A stretch of DNA of 20,239 nt from Alcaligenaceae bacterium (GCA_947380655.1 CANCRX010000053.1:1-20239), one strand, 5' to 3'. Positions 7,933 through 16,153 are shown, counted from the first letter of the stretch. Numbers and translations are program-made. Notes: generated by a model not told the origin, from the sequence alone.

Positions 7933-9488
7933 GCAACAGGCTCGATGATTCCCCAGTCCAGACTTAACTGAGGACCTGTGGAACGCCTGGACCAGGGTAT
8001 GTCGATCTTACCCGCGTGCGCAGCAGATTTCATCATTTCCAAGACCGCAGGTGGTGGAGGTCTGTTTTTTGTGCCTCTACGGTCAACGATCAGCAAGACA
8101 CCACAGTCGCGGATCATTTGCTCAGAAATCCATGGCGCCTGGATTTTACGGCCATAGAGAAAGGCGCTGGGGTGATAGGTTGATTTAACTGAGACAATCC
8201 CTGCAAGCCAGGTTTCACCGGCAATAATTCTCAAGGGCTGCTCAGCTCCCATTGAATCAAACCATATTTTGTCGATTTGAGAGACATATTGATTGACGGG
8301 AAAGTTCACTCTGGATGTTCGACCCAACGCATCCACCAGATAACTATTTGAAACAGCCATCCATGCGGCAAGCGTTAAATTAATCGCTACACCAATTTTT
8401 ATGACAGTCTGTATCAGCAATTTTTCATGCAAGGCGGGTAACCAGCGCGTCGCGCAAAGACCTGCAAGAATAAAAAAAGTGGTGCCCCAATTCGCACGTA
8501 AGTTCATCATGAACATACCTGCGACTAGGGCGAGCAACAAGGGTCCAACAGTCATCAGACAGATAAATCGCCATTCTCGAGGCAGCAACTCCGCCCCAAG
8601 AGAGCAGATCTGCGATCGCACGACATGTTTTCTGCAACTCAAATACAAGGCGATCAGCGCAATAAAGACTGGCAGAGTACGGCCAAGCTGACTGAGCAGG
8701 AATCTTCCTGCAAGTGAAAAATAATTCGCCTTCTGGTGCGTTTGGTTTTCCAGATACTTGAGCGTCTGATATCCCTCTCGCATCAACCACTCAATGTGTG
8801 GCGCAACCGCCAGAAGGCCGATCAAGACTGCCAGCAAGACACCTAGCCATGGCTTGATCCGGTGCATGCGCGGCTCAAGCACCATCCAGATCCCTAACAC
8901 GGCAAACCAGATGGCTGCACTGTATTTCGTCAGCAAGCAAACAGCAGCAACCAGCCCGACCAGCCCCCATCTCCACCAACGGGGATCGCGAACAGCGAGC
9001 AATGTTCCCCATAACAATAAGGCAACAGGTAGCAACTGGAAGGTATTGTGATTCGCGACAATGCCCCAGACATTGTGATAGATGATTAGACTAGTCAGAA
9101 TCACAGCAATCAGTGCGCGTCCGGGTGTTGTTACCAATAAGCTGATACGCCAGACAACCAGTAGCATCAAAGCAACACTGAGTTGTGCTGCCAAATAGGT
9201 AACCCAGAATGATCTTCCAAAGACTGAAACGAAAAAGTGAACAATCCACGTTGCAAAAGGCGGATGCTTAAAATATCCCCACTGCAAATGCTCGGACCAG
9301 ACGAGCGCCTCGACATTGTCCCAATGCGGTGCATTCTGAGTAAAAATACCTATGCTGAACCAAAGCAGGAAGAAGCCCGCAACATATACATAGACAATGT
9401 TGGTCAGCTGTTTGCTATCGGTAGGGTCTATTTTCTCTAAGTACCGATGGAGGAAATTTGACTGTCTCTTAATTTTTATGTTGTCCAC
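7914..9488 (-). CDS. GT39/ArnT-like membrane glycosyltransferase
   Basis: A 524-residue integral membrane protein of the GT39/PMT-ArnT type, which transfers a sugar from a polyprenyl-phosphate donor at the periplasmic face. After a basic 30-residue N-terminus comes TM1 (IVYVYVAGFFLLWFSIGIF), then the first periplasmic loop with HWDNVEALVWSEHLQWGYFKHPP. That loop holds the acidic residues and the GY(F/Y)KHPP motif of this family. About ten more hydrophobic helices follow, and a soluble C-terminal region starts near residue 400. The start is a GTG preceded in frame by a stop codon, so it cannot be extended upstream. No LPS, undecaprenyl-sugar or capsule genes flank it, so donor and acceptor are unknown. 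It is not necessarily ArnT itself. Confidence 0.85.
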   Translation of the reverse strand: MDNIKIKRQSNFLHRYLEKIDPTDSKQLTNIVYVYVAGFFLLWFSIGIFTQNAPHWDNVEALVWSEHLQWGYFKHPPFATWIVHFFVSVFGRSFWVTYLAAQLSVALMLLVVWRISLLVTTPGRALIAVILTSLIIYHNVWGIVANHNTFQLLPVALLLWGTLLAVRDPRWWRWGLVGLVAAVCLLTKYSAAIWFAVLGIWMVLEPRMHRIKPWLGVLLAVLIGLLAVAPHIEWLMREGYQTLKYLENQTHQKANYFSLAGRFLLSQLGRTLPVFIALIALYLSCRKHVVRSQICSLGAELLPREWRFICLMTVGPLLLALVAGMFMMNLRANWGTTFFILAGLCATRWLPALHEKLLIQTVIKIGVAINLTLAAWMAVSNSYLVDALGRTSRVNFPVNQYVSQIDKIWFDSMGAEQPLRIIAGETWLAGIVSVKSTYHPSAFLYGRKIQAPWISEQMIRDCGVLLIVDRRGTKNRPPPPAVLEMMKSAAHAGKIDIPWSRRSTGPQLSLDWGIIEPVAKGLCK

Positions 9489-9629
9489 TACCTATGTATG
9501 GCTCCACACCATTATTATCATTTTGATCAAAGAACTCAATTTTGCGAAAAGTGTAACTTAAATCAATGCCTAGCAGGAATCCATGTTAAACACGAACTGA
9601 GTAGATCAGTAGGAAATTTCATTACAAAC

Positions 9630-9694
9630 TTTAGGTGCTGAATTTAGGCACTGAATTTAGGTGCTGAATTTAGGCACTGAATTTAGGTGCTGAC
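9630..9694. repeat. Five 13-bp tandem repeats with alternating TG/CA core
   Basis: Five head-to-tail 13-mers read TTTAGG(TG or CA)CTGAA, in the order TG, CA, TG, CA, TG. The last unit ends in C instead of A, and every other base is identical. The unit can also be seen as a 26-bp repeat present 2.5 times. The variable core makes GTGC and GCAC, which are reverse complements, so neighbouring units can pair over 4 bp. The array lies 43 bases before the start of the unknown exported protein, within a 249-base gap that holds nothing else I can identify. Confidence 0.95.
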
Positions 9695-9737
9695 AATCTT
9701 CCTTGATTTAGAATTTGATGACTGACAACGAGAAACC

Positions 9738-10700
9738 ATGAACGCATTGCAATTTGCCTTTAAAAACCTGTTTTATTCGCTACTGATCGTTTTGAACTTC
9801 CTTAACTGTGTAGAAGCCCAAAACTCGACAGATAACAGCCCGCTTCAAGGCACCACGCAATTAAACGTTGTTGATCAATCTCTCAATCGTTTGAATGAGG
9901 ATTTTCGAAAACTCTACCGCGAGCAGACCAAAGCCCTCATGGATGAACTCCCACTCATTGTCATCCTGGGGGGAGATAGTGTGACCGCGCTCTCCGGTCA
10001 AACGAGAACGGTTTATCTTTTACCAAATACTTATAACGAAATTAAAGCTTCACTTCATTCCGTTCTGGGTTTTCAGGGGCTGATGGTCAAACTGAGTGGA
10101 AATACGGACGATGCCGAGTGGCTCAAGGCGATCCGCTATAGCAAAGACTTAGGTGAGTTATTAACCCTCATCCCGCAAACAGCCGCTCAACCCAAACTTA
10201 AACAATTAACCCTTGAAGTCGTCGCACAACTTAAAAAAGCAACAGACGAATTTATTAAACAGAAGCAAGTAAGCGAAAAAGAAGTTCAATCTGTGCTGGC
10301 AAAAGTGCGTCCAACGATTCTTGCCGTTGCAAAAGGCATTGGACAGGAATCTGCCGAGGCGATTAAAACCATCTTGTTATCGATTCAGGCTAGAACAAGC
10401 AAAAGCGATTGGGAAAAGACCATCGCTGTGATTCCTGGCCCCATTACCGCAAGATTAAATAATTTAAACGCCGCGGTTACCGCTTCAGTCATGGGTCGTG
10501 AGTTATTAGGAAAGCGAATCTTTTATAGCGAAAATATCTATGATGAAGCAGGCATTATTTCCTATATCGAAATGTTAATGCGTGATAAAAAATTGTCCAC
10601 AATGCTGTTCGATGATCCATATCGTATGTGGCGTGATTTACTTGCTGATACAAGCGAGAGCATTATTGAGACAGACATTTTTATTCCGCTTGCTAAGTAA
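9738..10700 (+). CDS. Unrecognised exported protein
   Basis: A 320-residue protein that I cannot assign to a family. The N-terminus has a basic-hydrophobic Sec signal (residues about 9-27, FAFKNLFYSLLIVLNF, cleavage likely after CVEA), so it is probably periplasmic. The only cysteine near the signal (C24) does not sit in a proper lipobox. Residues about 70-100 look like beta strands (ELPLIVILGG, TRTVYLL). The rest looks mostly helical and lysine-rich, with KQLTLEVVAQLKKATDEF around 150-167. No catalytic motif or further membrane helix is evident. The ATG has only a weak purine-rich upstream stretch (CGAGAAACC). The upstream 13-mer array and the tRNA gene 77 bases downstream make this a likely lineage-specific locus. 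The long, well-composed frame supports a real gene. Confidence 0.75.
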   Translation: MNALQFAFKNLFYSLLIVLNFLNCVEAQNSTDNSPLQGTTQLNVVDQSLNRLNEDFRKLYREQTKALMDELPLIVILGGDSVTALSGQTRTVYLLPNTYNEIKASLHSVLGFQGLMVKLSGNTDDAEWLKAIRYSKDLGELLTLIPQTAAQPKLKQLTLEVVAQLKKATDEFIKQKQVSEKEVQSVLAKVRPTILAVAKGIGQESAEAIKTILLSIQARTSKSDWEKTIAVIPGPITARLNNLNAAVTASVMGRELLGKRIFYSENIYDEAGIISYIEMLMRDKKLSTMLFDDPYRMWRDLLADTSESIIETDIFIPLAK

Positions 10701-10736
10701 ATAAAGTAATCGCATAGACGCGTCAGGAAAATAATT

Positions 10737-10769
10737 AAGGGGTTAGCTTCTTGTGAAAGCTAACCCCTT
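10737..10769. terminator. Strong hairpin between the unknown gene and tRNA-Pro
   Basis: AAGGGGTTAGCTT pairs perfectly with AAGCTAACCCCTT (13 bp) across a 7-base loop. It lies 36 bases after the plus-strand stop and eight bases beyond the tRNA 3' end. On the minus strand the stem is followed by AATTATTTT, and on the plus strand by GATATAT. It therefore probably ends the minus-strand tRNA transcript and perhaps also the plus-strand gene. Confidence 0.75.
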
Positions 10770-10777
10770 GATATATC

Positions 10778-10856
<79 letters not shown>

Positions 10857-10911
10857 AGATCAAAAGTATAGCAGAGCCAGGGATTCTTTGCCCAAGTACA
10901 GCCACTGAAAA

Positions 10912-11328
10912 TCAGGCATGGAGATCTAGCTGACCAGTACTTGCACCCGACCCCGATACCGAGGCAAGCAGATCGCGAATACTGAGTAACTCTGTGCGTA
11001 AGCCTTGTAATTCTTGTGCGGTCAAGCGCACCGCTGCATCAGGATCCTGAGGGGCTTCTCTACCCTCACCCAAACGATTGCGTGCACCGCTGATAGTGAA
11101 ACCCTGCTCGTACAGTAATTCACGAATCTTGCGGATCAACAGCACCTCGTGATGCTGATAGTAGCGACGATTACCGCGACGTTTGACAGGTTTGAGTTGT
11201 GTAAATTCCTGTTCCCAATAGCGCAACACGTGCGGTTTGACAGCACACAAATCACTGACTTCACCAATAGTGAAGTAGCGCTTTGCGGGTATCGGGGGAA
11301 GTACTACGGATTTATCAGAAATGGTCAT
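10912..11328 (-). CDS. MerR-family transcriptional regulator next to ihfA
   Basis: A 138-residue DNA-binding protein. The MerR-type winged helix-turn-helix spans about residues 17-86: RYFTIGEVSDLCAVKPHVLRYW, then the wing VKRRGNRRYYQHHEV, then IRKIRELLYEQGFTISGARNRL. A short dimerisation helix follows (LTAQELQGLRTELLSIRDLLAS, about 103-124). There is no C-terminal metal-binding cysteine set or large effector domain, so the signal is unknown. A small MerR-like gene directly after ihfA and before a tRNA-Pro is a conserved arrangement in other proteobacteria. It lies 178 bases from the ihfA stop, a gap in which I see no clear terminator. Confidence 0.9.
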   Translation of the reverse strand: MTISDKSVVLPPIPAKRYFTIGEVSDLCAVKPHVLRYWEQEFTQLKPVKRRGNRRYYQHHEVLLIRKIRELLYEQGFTISGARNRLGEGREAPQDPDAAVRLTAQELQGLRTELLSIRDLLASVSGSGASTGQLDLHA

Positions 11329-11506
11329 GGCCAGATATCAGAGCGATATAAATATTCTTCTAGGTCGACTGAAAATGATCACCACAGTTAAATGCATCAA
11401 AAAAAATGCAGGCTGTGAATGAATCAATCGGGCTACTTAGGTTACACAGCTTAGAAAAAAGATTCAAGCAGCAATAATCAGCAAAAACCCGAAGCCTTGC
11501 GTTAAA

Positions 11507-11833
11507 TCAAACACTTTCAGCCTGTGTTTCTACTGCGCTTTTCAGTTTCTGACTGGCATGAAAGGTCACCACTCGACGTGCCGCAATGGGTATCGTTTCC
11601 CCCGTCTTTGGGTTACGCCCTGGGCGCGGGGGTTTATTACGTACCTGAAAATTACCAAAACCTGATAATTTAACGGGCTCGCCACGCGCTAAGGCGTCAC
11701 GAATTTCTTCGAAGAACGTATCGACGATGTCTTTAGCTTCACGCTTGTTTAGACCGACGCGATCAAACAACATCTCGGCCAACTCGGCCTTTGTCAGCGT
11801 ACGTGGTTCGTTAGTCGAAATGTCGGGAATCAT
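11507..11833 (-). CDS. ihfA: Integration host factor subunit alpha
   Basis: A 108-residue DNA-bending protein that pairs with IHF-beta in nucleoid structure, sigma-54 promoter activation and site-specific recombination. TLTKAELAEMLFDRVGLNKREAKDIVDTFFEEIRDAL, VKLSGFGNF and the DNA-intercalating arm RPGRNPKTGETIPI followed by ARRVVTFHASQKLK match IHF-alpha closely. I chose the ATG at 11833, which leaves a nine-residue extension compared with E. coli IHF-alpha. A longer frame exists up to 11917, but it would overlap the end of pheT and has no family support. The gene starts 26 bases after the pheT stop, in the conserved pheST-ihfA order. Confidence 0.95.
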   Translation of the reverse strand: MIPDISTNEPRTLTKAELAEMLFDRVGLNKREAKDIVDTFFEEIRDALARGEPVKLSGFGNFQVRNKPPRPGRNPKTGETIPIAARRVVTFHASQKLKSAVETQAESV

Positions 11834-11859
11834 AATTAAACCTGTGAGCGAACAAAGTA

Positions 11860-14283
11860 TTAACGCTGACGCGCCTGATGGGTTGACTCGAGCGCTGCGC
11901 GGATCTGTAACAGACAAGCATCCACTCGGGCGTCATCAAGCGTAACCTCAGTGTCCTGCAACCAGAAGCGGAAAGCAAGACTCTTTTCGCGAACAACCTC
12001 AGACGAAGTATCTGCAGTTTTGTCCCGCCAGACGTCAAACAAGCGCACATCACGCACAACAGAGAGTTCAGGATTGGCCGCGATGGTTGCATGAATGGTT
12101 TCAAGCAACGCGCCTACTGGCGTCTCTGCAGGCACCCAGACAGCCATGTCGCGCTGCACCACAGGCTGACGCGATAACTCCTGAACCATTGGCATCGGTA
12201 CTGTTTGCAAAGCCTCAAGGCTCACCTCAAACATAACCGGCGCACTGGAAAAATCCTGCTCTTGGACCCATTTAGGGTGCAAGCTACCTAGCCAACCGAT
12301 AGATTTACCATCCAGCACAATGCGAGCACTCTGACCAGGATGCAAGGCAGGATGGGTGTCTTTTACAAATTTCAGCTCGGTTGCACGACTGGCAAACAAG
12401 GTCTCAACGTCGTGTTTAACGTCGTAAAAATCGACATTGCGATTCGCAAGACCCCATTGATCATCCGCGACAGGACCCCACGCGGCACCTGCCAGATACT
12501 GGGGCTGACTCACACCGGCAACAGTCAGTGGGCCATCCACAACAGTCGTATCACGACTAAACACACGTCCTAGTTCAAATACGCGTGCGCGTGTCTGCTT
12601 ACGATTCGCGTTATAGCGAATATTAGCAATCAAGCCTGGCATCAATGTCGAGCGCATCACCGCGAGTTGACTCGCGATGGGATTAAGCAACCGGATTGGA
12701 TCCTGATTGCCGGCCATATCATGCTCCCAAGGCTCTTCAACAAAGGAAAAATTAATCACTTCCTGGTAGCCGAGCATCGACATTTCACCGCGCACCGTAT
12801 GCACCGAGCGCGTGGTCTCGGGATCAAGGCGCATGGTGGCGGCTGCCATGGGAGGAACAGCAGGAATATTTTCAAAACCAACAATCCGAGCGATTTCTTC
12901 GATCAGATCTTCTTCAATTCGAATATCAAAACGATAGGTCGGTGGAATGACAACAAAATCTTCACCCTGAGTCGAAAAATCCAAACCCAATAAAGTAAAA
13001 ATACGGGCAGCTTCGTCGTGTGTAACCTGAACACCTAAAATGCGGCAGCAACGCGCAAGACGCATCGTGACCGGTGTGCGGACAGGCAAATTAATCAGCT
13101 GATCATCAATGGGACCTGCTTGACCACCGCAGATATCCAGAATGAGTTGTGTAATGAGCTCAAGATGCTCGGGGATGTTTTCAAAATCAACACCCCGCTC
13201 AAATCTGTGGCTGGCCTCGGAATTAAGTTTCAAGCGCCGTGCACGCCCAGCAATAGCCTCTGGCCACCAGAAGGCAGCCTCAACATAAATACTGGTGGTA
13301 TCAAGCGATACTGCTGCAGATGCACCGCCCATAATACCGGCCAGACTTTCGGGGACACCCGCACTGCAAATGACACCCATGGTCTCATCGAGTTCGATCA
13401 CCTGATCATTGAGCAATTTGAGCGTTTCGCCCTTTCGTGCCCAACGAACTTCCATAGCGGTTTCTGGCATACGATCAATGTCAAAGACATGGGTCGGACG
13501 ACCTAACAGCAACATGACATAGTTTGAAATATCAACCAGTGCAGTCACTGAACGTTGTCCTGCACGCTCGAGACACTTAACCATCCAGTCAGGTGTCTGC
13601 GCACGGGCATTCACGCCACGGACAACGCGACCAGCAAACCGTCCACAAAGATCTGGAGCTAAGACCTTAACGGGAACGACTTCAGTCAGGGTAGGTTTGA
13701 TGGCAGGTACAGAGGGTGATTTCAGCGCACAACCTGTTAATGCAGCAACCTCACGCGCCACACCAAGAATGGACAGACAGTCGGCACGATTTGGCGTAAG
13801 TTTCAGCGTAAACAGCGTGTCGTCTAAATCAAGCGCTTCACGGATACTTCCACCAACGCTCGCATCCTCAGGCAAAATCATCAAGCCAGCGTGATCCTGC
13901 GACAAACCAAGCTCGCGCGCAGAGCACAACATGCCTGAAGACTCAATGCCTCGCATTTTGGCGACACCGATATTCATGCCCCCTGGCAACTTTGCCCCGA
14001 CCATGGCAAGAGGAACCTTAATTCCTGCCGCAGCATTCGGAGCACCACAAACGATTTGCAACAGGCTACCTGTGCCGGCATCCACCGTACACACTCGTAA
14101 TTTATCTGCATTGGGATGCGGTTCGGCCGTCACGATACGCGCAACCACTACTCCGGAAAATTCAGGGGCAAAGGGATTGGCTTCTTCGACTTCGAGGCCA
14201 GCCATCGTCAAGCGATGAGAAAGCTCATCCGTTGTGATGGAAGGGTTGACTAGCGTACGCAGCCAGGACTCAGGAAATTGCAT
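11860..14283 (-). CDS. pheT: Phenylalanine--tRNA ligase beta subunit
   Basis: An 807-residue subunit of the alpha2-beta2 phenylalanyl-tRNA synthetase (E. coli 795). The domains run in normal order. First is the N-terminal MQFPESWLRTLVN, then the EMAP/OB-type tRNA-binding domain (about 40-150, with EPHPNADKLRVC and QIVCGAPN). The B3/B4 editing region follows (about 210-380, with LVDISNYVMLLLGRPTHVFD and KLNSEASHRFERGVD). Next come B5 (about 400-475), the catalytic-like core (YQEVINFSFV, LNPIASQLAVMRSTLMPGL) and the C-terminal FDX-ACB tRNA-binding domain (about 710-805). It begins 26 bases after pheS and is certainly in the same operon. No truncation or missing segment is seen. Confidence 0.98.
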   Translation of the reverse strand: MQFPESWLRTLVNPSITTDELSHRLTMAGLEVEEANPFAPEFSGVVVARIVTAEPHPNADKLRVCTVDAGTGSLLQIVCGAPNAAAGIKVPLAMVGAKLPGGMNIGVAKMRGIESSGMLCSARELGLSQDHAGLMILPEDASVGGSIREALDLDDTLFTLKLTPNRADCLSILGVAREVAALTGCALKSPSVPAIKPTLTEVVPVKVLAPDLCGRFAGRVVRGVNARAQTPDWMVKCLERAGQRSVTALVDISNYVMLLLGRPTHVFDIDRMPETAMEVRWARKGETLKLLNDQVIELDETMGVICSAGVPESLAGIMGGASAAVSLDTTSIYVEAAFWWPEAIAGRARRLKLNSEASHRFERGVDFENIPEHLELITQLILDICGGQAGPIDDQLINLPVRTPVTMRLARCCRILGVQVTHDEAARIFTLLGLDFSTQGEDFVVIPPTYRFDIRIEEDLIEEIARIVGFENIPAVPPMAAATMRLDPETTRSVHTVRGEMSMLGYQEVINFSFVEEPWEHDMAGNQDPIRLLNPIASQLAVMRSTLMPGLIANIRYNANRKQTRARVFELGRVFSRDTTVVDGPLTVAGVSQPQYLAGAAWGPVADDQWGLANRNVDFYDVKHDVETLFASRATELKFVKDTHPALHPGQSARIVLDGKSIGWLGSLHPKWVQEQDFSSAPVMFEVSLEALQTVPMPMVQELSRQPVVQRDMAVWVPAETPVGALLETIHATIAANPELSVVRDVRLFDVWRDKTADTSSEVVREKSLAFRFWLQDTEVTLDDARVDACLLQIRAALESTHQARQR

Positions 14284-14309
14284 GATGAACCGTGTCAGTC
14301 TGAACTGGA

Positions 14310-15332
14310 TTAATGGTTGAACTGACGCAAAAAGCGCAGATCGCCTTCGAAGAATTGACGTAAATCATTGACGCCATAACGCAGCATCGTCAAACGCTCA
14401 AGCCCCGAACCAAACGCAAAACCAATATAGCGCTCCGGGTCAAGACCAAAGTTACGGATTACATCAGGATGCACCTGACCGGACCCTGATATTTCCAGCC
14501 AACGGCCTTTGTTAGGACCGGAGGTAAACATCATGTCAATCTCAGCCGAAGGTTCGGTAAAGGGAAAAAATGAGGGTCTGAAACGCAATTCGAGATCATC
14601 TGTTTCGAAGAAACAGCGCAGGAAATTTGTATAAACACCTTTGAGGTCTGCGAACGAAATATTTTCGTCGATCCACAGACCTTCGACCTGATGAAACATC
14701 GGTGAGTGTGTCGCATCGCTGTCAACACGGTAGGTACGACCTGGTGCGATGACTTTGATGGGTGGTTTGTTCATGCGTGCATAACGCACCTGCATAGGAC
14801 TCGTATGCGTGCGCAACAGCAAAGGCAATCCTTTGCTGTCCTTCATATCCACATAAAAAGTATCCTGCATAGAACGGGCAGGATGATTTTCTGGATTATT
14901 CAATGCGGTGAAATTGGTCCAATCGTTTTCGATTTCAGGGCCATCGGCCACATCAAAACCAATCGACTTAAAAATAGCCTCAACTCGCTGCCAGGTCTGT
15001 ATGACAGGGTGAATAGTGCCTGGCGTTGCGCCACGGCCGGGCAAGGTCACATCAATCGTCTCACTGGCCAGACGCGCATCAAGCTCAGCCTGAGCAAGTG
15101 CCGCACGGCGTGCGTTAAGAAGAGCTTCAATCTGCTGCTTAATCAGATTGATCCGAGCACCCTCTGCACGCTTTGTCTCTGCGTCGAGCTTAGCAAGCCC
15201 TTTGAGGAGTTCGGTGAGCGAGCCTTGCTTGCCGAGAAATTTAGCTTTCGCGTTCTCAAGCGAAGCTGCATCATGCGCCTGCGCAAACTGCGTACGGGCC
15301 TGTTCAATCAGATCGTCGACCATCTCAGTCAT
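14310..15332 (-). CDS. pheS: Phenylalanine--tRNA ligase alpha subunit
   Basis: A 340-residue catalytic subunit that charges tRNA-Phe. The N-terminal coiled coil spans about 1-90 (AKFLGKQGSLTELLKGL). The class II core follows, with GFDVADGPEIENDWTNFTALN, motif 2 as LLRTHTSPMQVRYA, then DSDATHSPMFHQVEGLWID, and motif 3 as YIGFAFGSGLERLTMLRYGV. The start has three close candidates: GTG at 15335, ATG at 15332 and ATG at 15323. I chose 15332, which matches the usual length, although AAGG lies slightly better placed for the GTG. A terminator-like hairpin lies just upstream, after rplT. Confidence 0.97.
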   Translation of the reverse strand: MTEMVDDLIEQARTQFAQAHDAASLENAKAKFLGKQGSLTELLKGLAKLDAETKRAEGARINLIKQQIEALLNARRAALAQAELDARLASETIDVTLPGRGATPGTIHPVIQTWQRVEAIFKSIGFDVADGPEIENDWTNFTALNNPENHPARSMQDTFYVDMKDSKGLPLLLRTHTSPMQVRYARMNKPPIKVIAPGRTYRVDSDATHSPMFHQVEGLWIDENISFADLKGVYTNFLRCFFETDDLELRFRPSFFPFTEPSAEIDMMFTSGPNKGRWLEISGSGQVHPDVIRNFGLDPERYIGFAFGSGLERLTMLRYGVNDLRQFFEGDLRFLRQFNH

Positions 15333-15369
15333 CACAATGAACCTTGTGGAAAATCAAACTTCAAAATGC

Positions 15370-15393
15370 AAACGGAGCCCGATGGCCCCGTTT
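15370..15393 (-). terminator. Terminator-like hairpin between rplT and pheS
   Basis: On the minus strand AAACGGGGCC pairs with GGCTCCGTTT (10 bp with one G-U) around a 4-base loop, followed by GCATTTTG. It begins 22 bases after the rplT stop and ends 37 bases before pheS. It looks like a partial terminator or attenuator that lowers pheST expression relative to rpmI-rplT. No Phe-rich leader peptide fits in the gap. Confidence 0.6.
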
Positions 15394-15415
15394 TGCAGAT
15401 ACAACAATTCAGTGC

Positions 15416-15775
15416 TTAGGCTGCCAGAGCAGCTTTAACCTGATTGACCACAGCTGTAAAACCAGCTTTGTCATGCACAGCCATATCGGCCAGCACTTTG
15501 CGGTCAAGTTCAATCGCAGCTTTTTTCAAGCCAGCAATGAACACACTGTAGGTCACATCATGCAGACGGACAGCCGCGTTGATACGCGCGATCCACAATG
15601 CACGGAATGTACGCTTTTTGTTACGGCGGTCGCGATATGCATATTGACCAGCGCGCATGACTGCTTGCTTGGCAATACGGAATACATTACCGCGGCGACC
15701 ACGGTAGCCTTTAGCGGCGGTTATAACTTTTTTGTGACGGGCGCGTGCCGTTACACCACGTTTTACGCGAGGCAT
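15416..15775 (-). CDS. rplT: 50S ribosomal protein L20
   Basis: A 119-residue ribosomal protein of normal length, needed early in large-subunit assembly. The sequence is diagnostic: MPRVKRGVTARARHKKV, then AKGYRGRRGNVFRIAKQAV, YAYRDRRNKKRTFRALWI, NAAVRLHDVTYSVFI and LADMAVHDKAGF. GGAG lies 7 bases before the ATG. It follows rpmI after 13 bases. L20 is the known autogenous repressor of its own operon in enterobacteria and of the infC operon in bacilli, which makes the leader upstream of rpmI of interest. Confidence 0.98.
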   Translation of the reverse strand: MPRVKRGVTARARHKKVITAAKGYRGRRGNVFRIAKQAVMRAGQYAYRDRRNKKRTFRALWIARINAAVRLHDVTYSVFIAGLKKAAIELDRKVLADMAVHDKAGFTAVVNQVKAALAA

Positions 15776-15788
15776 GTTTTAGCTCCTA

Positions 15789-15986
15789 TCAAGCGAAAGG
15801 CATCATGGCTTTTACTGAAGCCACGTTTGTTTTGTCGACCGCTGCTGACCCACGCAATTGGCGCTTGGTCTTGGTGGTTTTCTTGGTGAGGATGTGGCGT
15901 TTGAAAGCCTGACCCCGCTTGATCGATCCGCTGCCGCGAACCTGAAAGCGCTTTGAGGCGCTTTTCTTGGTTTTCATCTTGGGCAT
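15789..15986 (-). CDS. rpmI: 50S ribosomal protein L35
   Basis: A 65-residue basic protein of exact family length, with MPKMKTKKSASKRFQVRGSG and the conserved FKRHILTKKTTKTKRQLRG. It is the first gene of the minus-strand translation operon here. In most proteobacteria infC lies immediately upstream, but no infC coding sequence or remnant can be found between 15987 and the comM stop at 16185. The ATG has a poor Shine-Dalgarno (CTGGATTTATT precedes it), which would suit translational control through the leader. Confidence 0.98.
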   Translation of the reverse strand: MPKMKTKKSASKRFQVRGSGSIKRGQAFKRHILTKKTTKTKRQLRGSAAVDKTNVASVKAMMPFA

Positions 15987-16147
15987 AATAAATCCAGATT
16001 AAATTGTGTCCTGCAGGTGCTCCGTGCCGACTATCATGACAGTTCCATATAGTCTTACGCGTTTCTTTATAACCCCAGCACACTTCTTAGTACTACTACT
16101 TCTGTAACCGTTACGGTTACTACTTTCCCAAAGGTTTTCCAGGAAAG
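15987..16147 (-). promoter_or_regulatory. Structured 5' leader of rpmI-rplT (candidate L20 control region)
   Basis: This non-coding stretch between the predicted transcription start (near 16147) and the rpmI ATG contains two clear inverted repeats. The first is GTAACCG-TTA-CGGTTAC (16104-16120). The second is GACTAT/ATAGTC with an inner ATG/CAT pairing and one bulged base (16029-16054). A third repeat (16130-16152) overlaps the likely start site. Two copies of AAGTAGTA flank the first hairpin on the minus strand. L20 or L35 autoregulation is known for this operon in other bacteria, but its use here is an inference. Confidence 0.45.
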
Positions 16148-16152
16148 CCTTT
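16130..16152. repeat. Near-perfect inverted repeat at the rpmI start site
   Basis: AAAGG-T-TTTCC-A-GGAAA-G-CCTTT is a 23-base inverted repeat with one non-Watson-Crick pair and a single central base. It begins one base downstream of the -10 box, in the position of an operator for a dimeric repressor or of the first hairpin in the leader RNA. Confidence 0.6.
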
Positions 16153-16153
16153 G

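Noticed and set aside
9630..9694. CRISPR array
   Set aside because: The units are 13 bp, contiguous and without unique spacers, and no cas gene is nearby. They are simple tandem repeats.
9738..9820. Lipoprotein signal in the unknown exported protein
   Set aside because: The residues before Cys24 (F-L-N) do not fit a lipobox, and a signal peptidase I site after CVEA fits better.
11834..11917. N-terminal extension of IHF-alpha
   Set aside because: The longer frame overlaps the end of pheT and the extra residues have no counterpart in the IHF family. The ATG at 11833 fits.
14706..15419. Long open frame on the plus strand opposite pheS
   Set aside because: It lies fully antisense to pheS and its upstream hairpin, has no recognisable domain and an unprotein-like composition. 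It is a by-product of pheS codon use.
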